Source of the DNA: Pseudomonas alcaliphila JAB1
Lineage (GTDB): Bacteria; Pseudomonadota; Gammaproteobacteria; Pseudomonadales; Pseudomonadaceae
Length of the DNA: 64,000 bases
Direction: 5' to 3'
Assembly: GCF_001941865.1 (NCBI RefSeq)
Contig: NZ_CP016162.1
Coordinates: 4,649,501 to 4,713,500 of the forward strand
The notes below the pieces were generated by a model. That model saw nothing but the letters and a program-made list of their open reading frames with translations. It made no database searches and was not told the origin of the DNA. The position numbers and the translations under genes are program-made. Shown one piece after another: positions 47,753 to 55,435 of the stretch; the stretch's first letter is position 1; every line of letters starts with the position of its first letter.

Positions 47753-47775
47753 AAAGCCTCGCATTGCGCGGCTTT
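47753..47775 (+). terminator. Likely native terminator of the tRNA locus
   Basis: AAAGCC (47753-47758) and GGCTTT (47770-47775) with inner GC pairs form a hairpin just behind the tRNA fragment. It is what one expects at the chromosomal side of the junction. Confidence 0.5.
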
Positions 47776-47838
47776 CGTGTTTCTGAACGCTGAGCCTCGA
47801 GCGTTTCACAGACCTTCAACGTCCACAAATCGTCCACA

Positions 47839-48060
47839 TCACCGAACTTTTTCCAGCTCATCAAGCAAAGCAATCGCCTCATGATGATCGAGCGCGAAGG
47901 TGGTCAGCCTGACGTTGTGCCCGACATTGATTTCGTTCTTCAACGCAACAACCGCGCCGCTCGTCCATTCATTGCCCTCTTTTGGGCGTACAAATTGGAT
48001 CAGGTCAGTATTCAGGCAGACCACCCGTCCAGCCGTGTCCACCAAAGATACAAATGCCAT
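47839..48060 (-). CDS. Small hypothetical protein
   Basis: A 73-residue soluble protein (starts MAFVSLVDTAGRVVCLNTDL, ends LLDELEKVR). No family is recognised; composition and alternating hydrophobic pattern look like a small beta-rich domain ending in a helix. It follows the repeat protein gene on the same strand with a gap of 69 bases, so it may be its partner. Position just right of the tRNA fragment. Confidence 0.55.
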   Translation of the reverse strand: MAFVSLVDTAGRVVCLNTDLIQFVRPKEGNEWTSGAVVALKNEINVGHNVRLTTFALDHHEAIALLDELEKVR

Positions 48061-48129
48061 CGTTTCATTCCTTGTTGATGTTCGCCGTTGCCAGCGAGTT
48101 GAGACTGACTAGATCAGCCAGCCAGGTCT

Positions 48130-49230
48130 CTATTGCAAGGTAGCGCTCGCTACCGGCCCGCGTGGGTACTTTGGCAAAGGCACTGGCGTGGTCACGGTGA
48201 GATGAATCCAACCTTCCACCGACTCGCCTTGATATTCGGCGAGCACGCGGAACCACCCCTTTCCATTGTTCTCCAGCACCTCAACTGGCAAGCCGAGTTG
48301 CAGCTGCACAATCACTTCCGCCGTCTTGCTGGGCTCAGCGCGGAGCCGTGCGCCATTGCGATTTACGATCCTATAGGAGTCAGCGAGCAACTCTCGCTCA
48401 TAGTTCGGGAGCAGTGCAGCTTGCTTGGGAACATCAGCGGGCTTTGTCGCGCCAGACATCAGCGCAGTCAAAACCCCGATAGCAACAAAGGTGTTGAAAA
48501 TGCGTAGAAGCATGTCCCATATCGCCACAATCTGAAGGTACACAGATTGTAAACGCTGCTTTGCCGGCAGCGACAAGGTCTCTGGATGACCATCAGCAAG
48601 AGCCTTGACGATCTCCAAATCAACACTCTTCGCCGGGCCAATCTCGAGCTCTGCGAAGTCCCCGACCTCCAAGCTATCGAAGCCTTCGATGTCCACTAGA
48701 TGGAAACGAACAGCACTCGGGTCATCCGGCGTCACCAGATAGCTGGCCAACACTGACTCGCGAACTAACTCCTGATACGAGCCGAGCGCAGCAGATAGAT
48801 CAGCCTGCATCCGAGCACTGGCAGCCTCACGCACCTGAGCCAAGTAGGACGGATTGGTCAACGCAGTCAGTTGCTCCTGCATCTGGGCCAGGTAAGTGGG
48901 ATTGGCTATCGCCTTCAGTTGCTCCTGCATGTCCACCAGATACGCGGGGTTGGCCAGCGCCTTCATCTGCTTCTGCATGTCCAGCAGATACGTGGGATTG
49001 ACCAGCGCCTTCATCCGCTCCTGAATGTCCGCCAGGTACGTGGGATTTGCTATCGCCTTAATCTGCTCCCGCATGTCCACCAGGTACGCGGGGTTGGCCA
49101 GCGCCTTCATCTGTTCGCGCATATCCGCCAGGTACGCCGGATTCTTCAATGTCGCCATCAGCTCGCGGAGCTCTTCTGAAGACGAGACAACACCCAGCTG
49201 TTTCAGTCGATCTTTGTTCTTACCAGTCAT
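48130..49230 (-). CDS. Membrane protein with seven 16-residue repeats and SH3b-like tail
   Basis: A 366-residue protein of unknown function. Residues 28-139 are seven tandem 16-residue units with consensus LANPAYLVDMREQMKA. A helical and acidic middle (about 140-235) leads to one strongly hydrophobic segment at about 245-275 (LQIVAIWDMLLRIFNTFVAI), then a bacterial SH3 domain at about 300-360 (NGARLRAEPSKTAEVIVQLQ; GWFRVLAEY; VEGWIHL). So the repeats are probably cytoplasmic and the SH3b part periplasmic, or the reverse. ATG 49230 was chosen for GGGATG upstream; a longer frame to 49281 exists. It could scaffold or sense envelope state; nothing more can be claimed. Confidence 0.75.
   Translation of the reverse strand: MTGKNKDRLKQLGVVSSSEELRELMATLKNPAYLADMREQMKALANPAYLVDMREQIKAIANPTYLADIQERMKALVNPTYLLDMQKQMKALANPAYLVDMQEQLKAIANPTYLAQMQEQLTALTNPSYLAQVREAASARMQADLSAALGSYQELVRESVLASYLVTPDDPSAVRFHLVDIEGFDSLEVGDFAELEIGPAKSVDLEIVKALADGHPETLSLPAKQRLQSVYLQIVAIWDMLLRIFNTFVAIGVLTALMSGATKPADVPKQAALLPNYERELLADSYRIVNRNGARLRAEPSKTAEVIVQLQLGLPVEVLENNGKGWFRVLAEYQGESVEGWIHLTVTTPVPLPKYPRGPVASATLQ
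48814..49149. repeat. Seven 48-base tandem repeats within the coding region
   Basis: Seven in-frame units of 48 bases, coding for the 16-residue repeats of the membrane protein. Units are diverged in base sequence but keep NP-(A/T/S)-YL at fixed spacing, so length change by slippage is possible. Confidence 0.85.
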
Positions 49231-49494
49231 AAGTACATCCCTGTCTAGGCCGACGACTGCGCCGTCTTGTCTGGTGGGCAAGCGAGTTCAGGTTCACCGC
49301 ATCAGCTAGGTGGCCGAGGCTGAAGTGGGCATATTTCTGCGTCATGGTCAGGGCGGCGGGGAGTCGGGGACAGACCACAATGCTCGCCAACGAGATATCC
49401 AGCGCACTCCACCGTGAAATGTGGCCCAAGGGCTACAAAAATCCAAGGAAATACAAAACATGTAGCTCACGGGCTACATCAGGCGATTAGACAG

Positions 49495-49523
49495 TGAGCC
49501 GAATAGCCGGCATTATCGGCTCA
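49495..49523. promoter_or_regulatory. Palindrome 1 upstream of fic
   Basis: TGAGCCGA and TCGGCTCA are perfect arms 13 bases apart. A second copy follows at 49529-49557 and a third, near identical in arms, lies at 52965-52997 ahead of the fic remnant. Likely operator of the fic gene. Confidence 0.65.
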
Positions 49524-49528
49524 CTGAA

Positions 49529-49557
49529 TGAGCCGAATAGGCTCGCTAATCGGCTCA
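49529..49557. promoter_or_regulatory. Palindrome 2 upstream of fic
   Basis: TGAGCCGA (49529-49536) and TCGGCTCA (49550-49557), same arms and spacing as palindrome 1, ending 16 bases before ATG 49574. Bound protein here would block the start of fic. Confidence 0.65.
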
Positions 49558-49573
49558 TAGATGAACACGCCTT

Positions 49574-50695
49574 ATGAATGACCCGCTCTGGATCTGGCAG
49601 CAGACCGACTGGCCGCACTTCAGCTGGCAAGCCGAAGCGCTCGCCCCGCTGTTGCGAGCCTGCAGCCAGACTCAGGGGCGTTTGTTGGGAATGCTCGGCG
49701 CGGTGGGCAGTGACACCGAAGTGCAGAGCAGCCTGGATGCCATGCTGCAGAACATCGTCACCTCTTCAGCCATCGAGGGTGAGCAACTGAATGTCGGTTC
49801 GGTGCGCTCATCACTGGCGCGGCGCCTGGGGCTGAACGAAGAAGGCCGTACCACCTCGCGCTCCGAAGGCCTGGCAGAGCTGCTGCTCGATGCCACCCAC
49901 GCACATCAAGAGCCGCTAGACGAACAGCGACTGTTCACCTGGCACCGCTGGCTATTCCCCAGCGATGACCAACTGCTGGCTCGACCATTACATATCGGCG
50001 AGTTGCGCGGCGAAGAACCCATGCAGGTGGTTTCCGGTCGGATCGACCGCCCGACTGTACATTTCGAAGCCCCTCCTCGCGCAGGGCTGGAAACGCAACT
50101 GGCAGACTTTCTCGCCTGGTTCGAGAGCAGCCGTAGCGATGCCAGCCTCGATCCCTTTCTGCGCGCCGGCATCGCCCATTTCTGGTTCGTTACCCTACAC
50201 CCCTTCGATGACGGCAACGGCCGCCTCACGCGCGCCATCACCGACCTGGCATTGGCTCAGGGCGAACAACAGGCCATCCGCTTCTACGCCATATCAGCGA
50301 GCATCCTCGAGGACCGCGCCGGTTATTACCGCATCCTCGAAGCCAGCCAGAAAGGCACTCTGGAAATCACCGCCTGGCTGCAGTGGTTTCTCGAAACATT
50401 GCTCAATAGCCTGGAGCAGGCCCTCGCTCGCATCGACCGCGTGCTGGTCAAGGCGCGCTTCTGGCAGGCACACCGCAGCCAAACCCTATCGGCGGAGCAA
50501 GTCAAAGTGCTTAACCGCCTGCTCGATGGCGGCGAACGGGGTTTTGAGGACGGTATCAGCGCAGCCCAGTACCAAGCTGTGGCCAAGGTTTCCAAAGCAA
50601 CCGCGACACGACATCTGAGCGACCTGCTGGAAAAGGGCTGCATCGAACGATTACCCGGTGGCGGGCGCAGCACCCGTTACCAGATAGCACGCTGA
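49574..50695 (+). CDS. Fic-family protein (probable AMP-transferase) with own inhibitory helix
   Basis: A 373-residue Fic protein. Residues 1-100 form a DUF4172-like N-domain that carries the inhibitory motif SSAIEGE (64-70), in line with class II Fic proteins that keep themselves in check. The core motif HPFDDGNGRLTR (His209) is complete, so AMP transfer to a protein is likely. The C-terminus is a winged helix (ISAAQYQAVAKVSKATATRH), so it may also bind DNA, perhaps the palindromes just upstream. A degenerate copy of its start lies at 53012-53059. Confidence 0.92.
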   Translation: MNDPLWIWQQTDWPHFSWQAEALAPLLRACSQTQGRLLGMLGAVGSDTEVQSSLDAMLQNIVTSSAIEGEQLNVGSVRSSLARRLGLNEEGRTTSRSEGLAELLLDATHAHQEPLDEQRLFTWHRWLFPSDDQLLARPLHIGELRGEEPMQVVSGRIDRPTVHFEAPPRAGLETQLADFLAWFESSRSDASLDPFLRAGIAHFWFVTLHPFDDGNGRLTRAITDLALAQGEQQAIRFYAISASILEDRAGYYRILEASQKGTLEITAWLQWFLETLLNSLEQALARIDRVLVKARFWQAHRSQTLSAEQVKVLNRLLDGGERGFEDGISAAQYQAVAKVSKATATRHLSDLLEKGCIERLPGGGRSTRYQIAR

Positions 50696-50736
50696 GCGCC
50701 TTAGCCGAGCTTGTCAGCCCCTGGTGCGTCATCGCG

Positions 50737-50774
50737 CCATAGGACAATGGTCACAACCCCTCGAGGCATTGAAA
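50737..50774. repeat. Direct repeat behind fic, left copy
   Basis: Starts CCATAGGACAATGGTC; matches 53103-53141 closely (about 32 of 38 bases, one indel). The core CCAT-N6-ATGG is itself a dyad. Confidence 0.7.
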
Positions 50775-50889
50775 AAATTCCCCTTCCCACCCTTCTTGAC
50801 GGCAATCTGGATAAAGCTATACAGGCCTTGAATGCCAATCTGCGGCAAACCAGCCAAGCCATTGACAGACGCAACCTGCCAGCGCATAA

Positions 50890-50919
50890 ACTGTCCTCAG
50901 TCCTAGGACAAAGGACAGT
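50890..50919. promoter_or_regulatory. Nested palindrome before the three-gene operon
   Basis: Outer arms ACTGTCCT (50890-50897) and AGGACAGT (50912-50919) are perfect; inside lies the palindrome GTCCTAGGAC (50900-50909). It ends 17 bases before ATG 50937 and is a likely operator for the winged-helix protein. Confidence 0.65.
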
Positions 50920-50936
50920 CGCTAACTGAGGCCGCC

Positions 50937-51581
50937 ATGAAGAGTCAAGACGTGCTGTTGCTAGTCAAGCTGATCTGCCTTGAGCAGCGCGAATGCCTGC
51001 AACAGAGGCTTAAGAGCGAAACAGCAGAACTGCTCAAGCAAAGCGACGTCCCCTCACACGACCAGTGGCAAGGCTGGGAGGATGACGCTGAGCAAGATCC
51101 ACCCGTCCATCACGACAGTTATTCAGTACGCGCCCTGCAAGCCTCACTGGGCATCAGTAAAAGCGAAATTGCCTCCGCGCTGAAACGCTGCCAACAGACA
51201 GGTCTCTTGCGAATAGACCCGAGCACACAGTTACCTCGGGTCAACAGCAAGGCATTGTTGGGCTTCATCGAGCATGGTTTGCGCTACGTATTCCCGGTAA
51301 AACCGGCTGAAATCGTTCGAGGCATTCCTACAAGCTTCTCCGCCCCCGTGCTGCAAGGCACCCTGATGAGTGGTGGCGACCTTATCCATGTCTGGCCAGA
51401 CGCATACGGCAATCGCAAGGGACAATCCATAACGCCCCTGTTCAGGACGGTGCCAGGCGCAGTCAAGAAAGACCCGCGCCTGTATGAATACCTGGCCCTG
51501 ATCGATGCAATTCGCCTGGGTAACGCCAGAGAAGCCAATCTTGCCAATCAGATGCTGCGCGAGAAGGTGCTGCAGGCATGA
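50937..51581 (+). CDS. Winged-helix protein, first gene of NTase-phosphatase operon
   Basis: A 214-residue soluble protein. Residues 1-60 are helical and acidic; residues 62-92 form a helix-turn-helix (SVRALQASLGISKSEIASAL, followed by KRCQQTGLLRID); the rest (VLQGTLMSGGDLIHVWPDAY; DPRLYEYLALIDAIRLGNAR) is of unknown type. By context it acts as repressor or antitoxin-like partner, as AbiEi does for AbiEii, though I see no sequence proof that it is AbiEi. Its stop overlaps the nucleotidyltransferase start (ATGA). A nested palindrome precedes it. Confidence 0.75.
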   Translation: MKSQDVLLLVKLICLEQRECLQQRLKSETAELLKQSDVPSHDQWQGWEDDAEQDPPVHHDSYSVRALQASLGISKSEIASALKRCQQTGLLRIDPSTQLPRVNSKALLGFIEHGLRYVFPVKPAEIVRGIPTSFSAPVLQGTLMSGGDLIHVWPDAYGNRKGQSITPLFRTVPGAVKKDPRLYEYLALIDAIRLGNAREANLANQMLREKVLQA

Positions 51582-52282
51582 GCCGCTCTCATAACATCCA
51601 GATGCTCGAAGTGGTCGCCCAGGCGCTTGGTCAGGACTTGTGCCAGCAGGTTGCCTTCGTTGGCGGCTGTACCACAGCCCTGCTATTGACCGATGAATTC
51701 AGCCTCGAAGAAGTCCGCTACACAGATGATGTGGATCTGGTCATTCATCTCACCGGCTATGCCCAATGGCAAAAGCTGGTCGAACAGTTACGTGAGAAAG
51801 GCTTCAAGCAATCCCCTCAGGATGACGTCGTCTGCCGTATGCGCCTGGGTGAGCTGAAAGTTGACTTCATGCCTGAAGATGCAGAGACCGCCGACTTACT
51901 AGGCTGCAACAATCGCTGGTTCAAGGATGGTCTGGCCTGCGCGCAGTGGCATGCACTCCCCAGCGGTTGCCGCATTCGCCTGTTCACCCCGCCCTACTTT
52001 CTCGGCAGCAAACTCGAGGCCTATGCCGGGCGTGGCGCGCACAACCCATTGGGTAGCCAGGATCTTGAAGACATCCTCAACTTGGTCAATGGCCGCGAAG
52101 AACTACTCCAGGAAGTTGAAAGCGCCGCACCCGAGCTACGCGCCTATCTGGCAGAAAAACTTACGGAGCTGCTGAACAACCGCGACTTCGCCTACCTGGT
52201 GCAGGATGCCGCCCGTGGTGATAACGAACGTGAACGGATCATCTGGCAGCGGCTGCAACATATTGCCCAGGTAGCGACCTGA
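51578..52282 (+). CDS. Nucleotidyltransferase-fold protein
   Basis: A 234-residue protein with the nucleotidyltransferase signature: FVGGCTTALLL (GG at 29-30), then YTDDVDLVIH (D51 and D53 as the metal pair), and a third acid in LKVDFMPED (D96). This resembles the AbiEii/DUF6036 kind of minimal NTases. All three acids are present, so the enzyme should be active on a protein or RNA. It sits between a winged-helix protein and a PP2C-like protein with stop-start overlaps on both sides, so the three are made together. Confidence 0.85.
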   Translation: MSRSHNIQMLEVVAQALGQDLCQQVAFVGGCTTALLLTDEFSLEEVRYTDDVDLVIHLTGYAQWQKLVEQLREKGFKQSPQDDVVCRMRLGELKVDFMPEDAETADLLGCNNRWFKDGLACAQWHALPSGCRIRLFTPPYFLGSKLEAYAGRGAHNPLGSQDLEDILNLVNGREELLQEVESAAPELRAYLAEKLTELLNNRDFAYLVQDAARGDNERERIIWQRLQHIAQVAT

Positions 52283-52969
52283 ATGCGTGCAATCGTGCAA
52301 TGGCATACTCAGACCGGTAAACGCATGGCCGACAACCGCGATGCTTATGCCCACCTGGATCTGCCGCAGGCCAGTTTTTATCTGGTCGCCGATGGCAGCA
52401 GCCGCCACCCAGGCAGCGGCGCACTGGCCAATGCTCTGCTGGCAGAGCTGATCCAAGGAATCGGCCGCCTGCCTGCAACCGCTCTGAACCGGGAGCGATT
52501 GCCCGCAGAGTTGCTGCCGCTAATCGACGACAGCCATCGAGCCCTGTGTGAAACACACCCGCATGCGGCCTGCAGTTACCTGGTTCTATGCCTGCTGGCC
52601 GATACCGCGCTCAGCATCCATGAAGGCGACTGCTGCCTGGGCCTTGTAGAAGCCCCAGATGCAATCAGTTGGCTGACTCCCGTGCACTGCATGGCCAACT
52701 GGCAAGGCAACCTCGCGCACGCTGAGCTTGCGCAAATGCCATCACGCCACCGCCTGACGCGCTGCTTCAGCTCCAGACGCGTTGGCGACCCCGAAATCAG
52801 ACACTGGCCGCTTGCCGTCAATCAGCGCTGGCTGCTGGCGACCGATGGTTTCTGGGCCGGGCTGAGCAATTCACAGCAGCAACATTTCTTACATGAAGGT
52901 CACCTGGACACACCGCCCACGGACGACGATATCAGTTGCCTGAGCATCATCACGTCACCCATGCCATGA
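52283..52969 (+). CDS. PP2C-like protein phosphatase
   Basis: A 228-residue protein with PPM/PP2C-type motifs: ADNRDAY (D20) for the RxxNED motif, VADGSSRHPGSG (D37-G38), LLATDGFW (D188-G189) and the closing DDDISCLSI (D216). The metal-binding acids are therefore present. The fold is short for PP2C (usual catalytic domain about 240) but complete. It starts directly at the NTase stop (TGAATG). It might dephosphorylate a partner or, like the PP2C-fold SidD of Legionella, remove AMP from a protein; the latter is a guess based on its neighbours. Its stop codon lies inside the palindrome at 52965. Confidence 0.82.
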   Translation: MRAIVQWHTQTGKRMADNRDAYAHLDLPQASFYLVADGSSRHPGSGALANALLAELIQGIGRLPATALNRERLPAELLPLIDDSHRALCETHPHAACSYLVLCLLADTALSIHEGDCCLGLVEAPDAISWLTPVHCMANWQGNLAHAELAQMPSRHRLTRCFSSRRVGDPEIRHWPLAVNQRWLLATDGFWAGLSNSQQQHFLHEGHLDTPPTDDDISCLSIITSPMP

Positions 52970-52997
52970 GCCGAATAGCGCCTGTATTCGGCTCATG
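52965..52997. promoter_or_regulatory. Third fic-type palindrome
   Basis: CATGAGCCGAATA (52965-52977) and TATTCGGCTCATG (52985-52997) are perfect 13-base arms around GCGCCTG. The arm core is the same as in the palindromes before fic. Confidence 0.7.
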
Positions 52998-53011
52998 GAT
53001 AAACAATCCTT

Positions 53012-53059
53012 TTGAATGACCCGATCTGGTTCTGGCAGCAGCCCGGCTGGCCACACTGA
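53012..53059 (+). pseudogene. Degenerate copy of the fic start
   Basis: TTG 53012 replaces ATG; the frame reads NDPIWFWQQPGWPH then TGA at 53057. The fic gene at 49574 starts NDPLWIWQQTDWPH, so this is its copy cut off after 15 codons. The palindrome before it and the direct repeat behind it (53103) are also copies of the fic flanks, so a whole fic unit once stood here and lost its body. Confidence 0.8.
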
Positions 53060-53102
53060 ACATTTCTGCAAAGGCACCAAACCTGGCGTAACCGTTTATC
53101 GA

Positions 53103-53141
53103 CCATAGGACAATGGTCGCGAACCCCTTGAGCCATTGAAA
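53103..53141. repeat. Direct repeat, right copy
   Basis: CCATAGGACAATGGTC and the following bases up to CATTGAAA repeat the sequence behind fic at 50737-50774. With the copy of the fic start it brackets the three-gene operon. Confidence 0.7.
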
Positions 53142-53232
53142 GCAATTAGCCATTATCCAGATCAGTGCCAGGCATCTGGATTTCGGCACACCTGCTCGCC
53201 TCTCCCTCAAGCAGCTCGGCTCAAGGAAGAAA

Positions 53233-54018
53233 ATGGATTACAGCCCGATAGTCGCCCAGGTCGGGGGCATGCTGGCCTGGTTCATCCCAGCGGTCCTGCT
53301 GATAGGCCTGCTCAAATCGCCCTGGGCCAAGGGGCATATCGGTGAACTGCTGGTGCGCCTGTTCGCCCACTGGCAACTGGACAAGCAAACCTACCACCGC
53401 CTGCACAACGTCACTCTGAACACGCCGGACGGCACCACACAGATCGACCACGTGTTCCTCTCGCCCTACGGCATCTTCGTGCTGGAAACGAAGAACATGA
53501 GCGGCCGGATCTTCGGCAGCGAGAAGCAGGCGCAGTGGACGCAAAAGTTTCGCAAGCGCAGCTTCAAATTCCAGAATCCGCTACGCCAGAACTACAAGCA
53601 CCTCAAAGCCCTGGAAGCCACCCTTGGCGTTAACCCCGAGCACCTGCACTCGGTCATCACCTTTGTCGGCGGCAGCACCTTTAAAACCGAAGTGCCGGCC
53701 AACGTCACCCAGGGCGTAGGCTTTATCCGCTATATCAAATCATTCCAACAGCCGCTATTCAGCGAGGCTGAAGTCGACGCCATGCTGCAGCCCCTGCAAA
53801 CCGGCTGCCGCGCACCGACCTTCGCCACACACCGCGAGCACATACAAAACCTCAAACGCCGTAGCGATCCGGCAGCCGAACGGCAGTGTCCGAAATGCGG
53901 TAATGCGCTGCTGGTTTGCACCGTGAAGATAGGGCCAAAGGCGGGGCAGCAGTTTTGGGGATGCTCCGCGCCCCAAAATGTCGGCCCCGGCAAATTGCCT
54001 AAATACCAACCTCGGTAA
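53233..54018 (+). CDS. NERD-domain protein with C-terminal zinc ribbon
   Basis: A 261-residue protein: one N-terminal membrane helix (MLAWFIPAVLLIGLL), a NERD nuclease-related domain at about 35-150 (GHIGELLVRLFAHW, TTQIDHVFLSPYGIFVLETK with the D-ETK catalytic pattern), and a topoisomerase-type zinc ribbon (CPKCGNALLVC and FWGCSAP, about 217-250). The set suggests a membrane-tethered DNA-acting enzyme. NERD proteins occur in defence islands, DNA-processing loci and on plasmids; the exact role is unknown. It stands alone on its transcript. Confidence 0.88.
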   Translation: MDYSPIVAQVGGMLAWFIPAVLLIGLLKSPWAKGHIGELLVRLFAHWQLDKQTYHRLHNVTLNTPDGTTQIDHVFLSPYGIFVLETKNMSGRIFGSEKQAQWTQKFRKRSFKFQNPLRQNYKHLKALEATLGVNPEHLHSVITFVGGSTFKTEVPANVTQGVGFIRYIKSFQQPLFSEAEVDAMLQPLQTGCRAPTFATHREHIQNLKRRSDPAAERQCPKCGNALLVCTVKIGPKAGQQFWGCSAPQNVGPGKLPKYQPR

Positions 54019-54070
54019 AAAACTTAGTTACCCCAATTATTCAATTAACCTACACGCAAAGGAAAAATGA

Positions 54071-55435
54071 ATGGAAAATCATCAAGAGGATGATTCAATC
54101 ACAAGCAACACAGCAAGACTTATTGAATATGAGATCCACGGCTTATATGGACTTTACAATCACAAAATCACACTTAATCATACAGACGGTGTCACAATCG
54201 TACACGGCCCAAATGGAGTAGGAAAAACCGCACTCCTAAAAAGCATTAGCAATTTATTTAGCTGCGACTATGACTCTCTAGCCTCAATTCCTTTCTCGCA
54301 AATCAATGCACGCTTGAGTACCGGATGGGAGATAGTCGTGAAGCGAGTAGGCGTATCGGTTTCACAACTGGTACGTCGAAAGCACATGGGTCACCGCCTT
54401 GAAGTCGAAATAAAAAAAGACAAGAAAACACATGCTTCCCACAACTTCTCCGAAGAAGTGAATGTAGGTGGTCGAATTCCACCTTGGTACAATAGAATTG
54501 CACCTGGAGTATGGTTTGACGAACGCACCGGCGAAGAAATAAGCCACGACGAGATAGATGCCTTTCTGCACCGACCAAGCAGATCAAAGGAGAAGCGCAG
54601 GAATATAGAATCAATAGCTACAATACTTAAAACAGTTAGCGTTCACCTCGTAGAAACAAACAGACTTTACAAACCAATACAAGCCAATGAATGGGGTAAG
54701 AAAGGCACAAAATTGGTTTCTGCAGTCAACGACTGCTCAGCAAAACTAGCTAACAACATCGGGACCGCCCTGAAAGACTATGGAAAACAATCTCAAGAGC
54801 TAGATCAGTCATTCCCTCATCGGTTTATCACAAAGTCCGCAAAGCCCCTAGAGCTCCCTGACTTAAAAACCAGACTCACCGAGCTAGCAAAACAACTTGA
54901 GAACTTAAAAAACCTAGGAATTCTAGATTCAGAAAACTTTCAATCATTCAACATTCAAGTCCTAGACCATGTAGATCCTCAAAAACTCGAAATCATGAGT
55001 CTATATGTTGAGGATAGCGAAGAAAAATTAAAAGCTTTTGAATCACTAGCCGACAGAACCGAGCTTCTTTTAAACAGCCTTAAAGACAAATTCAAAAACA
55101 AGAGAATCCGGTTAAGCAAAGACAAAGGCCTTTACGCTGAAGGCCCCGGAGACCTTGAAATACCACTAGACTCACTGTCATCTGGAGAACAACACGAAAT
55201 CGTCCTGCTATACGAGTTACTATTTAAGGTATCCAAAAATACCTTAGTACTAATTGACGAACCCGAGCTATCCCTCCACGTGAATTGGCAGAAAGCTTTC
55301 TTACCGGAGTTACTATCCATATCCAAGGTTTCTGATTTTTACTCAATAGTAGCAACACACTCCCCGTTCATTGTGGGTGGTCGGGACGATTTAATGACAG
55401 CCTTGGATGCGAACACCGATGAATCAATGGAATAA
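54071..55435 (+). CDS. AAA ATPase, PARIS AriA-like
   Basis: A 454-residue ABC/SMC-type ATPase of the AAA_15/AAA_21 kind: Walker A in VHGPNGVGKTALLKSI (about residues 44-59), a helical insertion, signature LDSLSSGEQHEIVLL, Walker B LVLIDEPELSLHVNW and the His switch ATHSPFIV. Its codons are AT-rich compared with all neighbours, a sign of recent transfer. It overlaps a DUF4435/TOPRIM gene; this pair is the make-up of the two-gene form of the PARIS anti-phage system (AriA ATPase, AriB toxin). In PARIS, AriA holds AriB until a phage anti-restriction protein is sensed. Confidence 0.85.
   Translation: MENHQEDDSITSNTARLIEYEIHGLYGLYNHKITLNHTDGVTIVHGPNGVGKTALLKSISNLFSCDYDSLASIPFSQINARLSTGWEIVVKRVGVSVSQLVRRKHMGHRLEVEIKKDKKTHASHNFSEEVNVGGRIPPWYNRIAPGVWFDERTGEEISHDEIDAFLHRPSRSKEKRRNIESIATILKTVSVHLVETNRLYKPIQANEWGKKGTKLVSAVNDCSAKLANNIGTALKDYGKQSQELDQSFPHRFITKSAKPLELPDLKTRLTELAKQLENLKNLGILDSENFQSFNIQVLDHVDPQKLEIMSLYVEDSEEKLKAFESLADRTELLLNSLKDKFKNKRIRLSKDKGLYAEGPGDLEIPLDSLSSGEQHEIVLLYELLFKVSKNTLVLIDEPELSLHVNWQKAFLPELLSISKVSDFYSIVATHSPFIVGGRDDLMTALDANTDESME

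Larger units (their letters stand above)
49231..49573. other. Divergent control region between repeat protein and fic
   Basis: 343 bases without a gene. The half next to fic holds two tandem palindromes (49495-49523 and 49529-49557). Around 49430-49480 a short stretch repeats GGGCTACA (49429 and 49469). No terminator seen. Confidence 0.55.

Noticed and set aside
48814..49149. 48-base tandem units as a CRISPR array
   Set aside because: There are no spacers; the units are contiguous, in frame and code for a repeat protein.
50711..50929. 72-codon plus-strand frame between fic and the three-gene operon
   Set aside because: It runs through the direct repeat and the nested palindrome, so it is better explained as control DNA.
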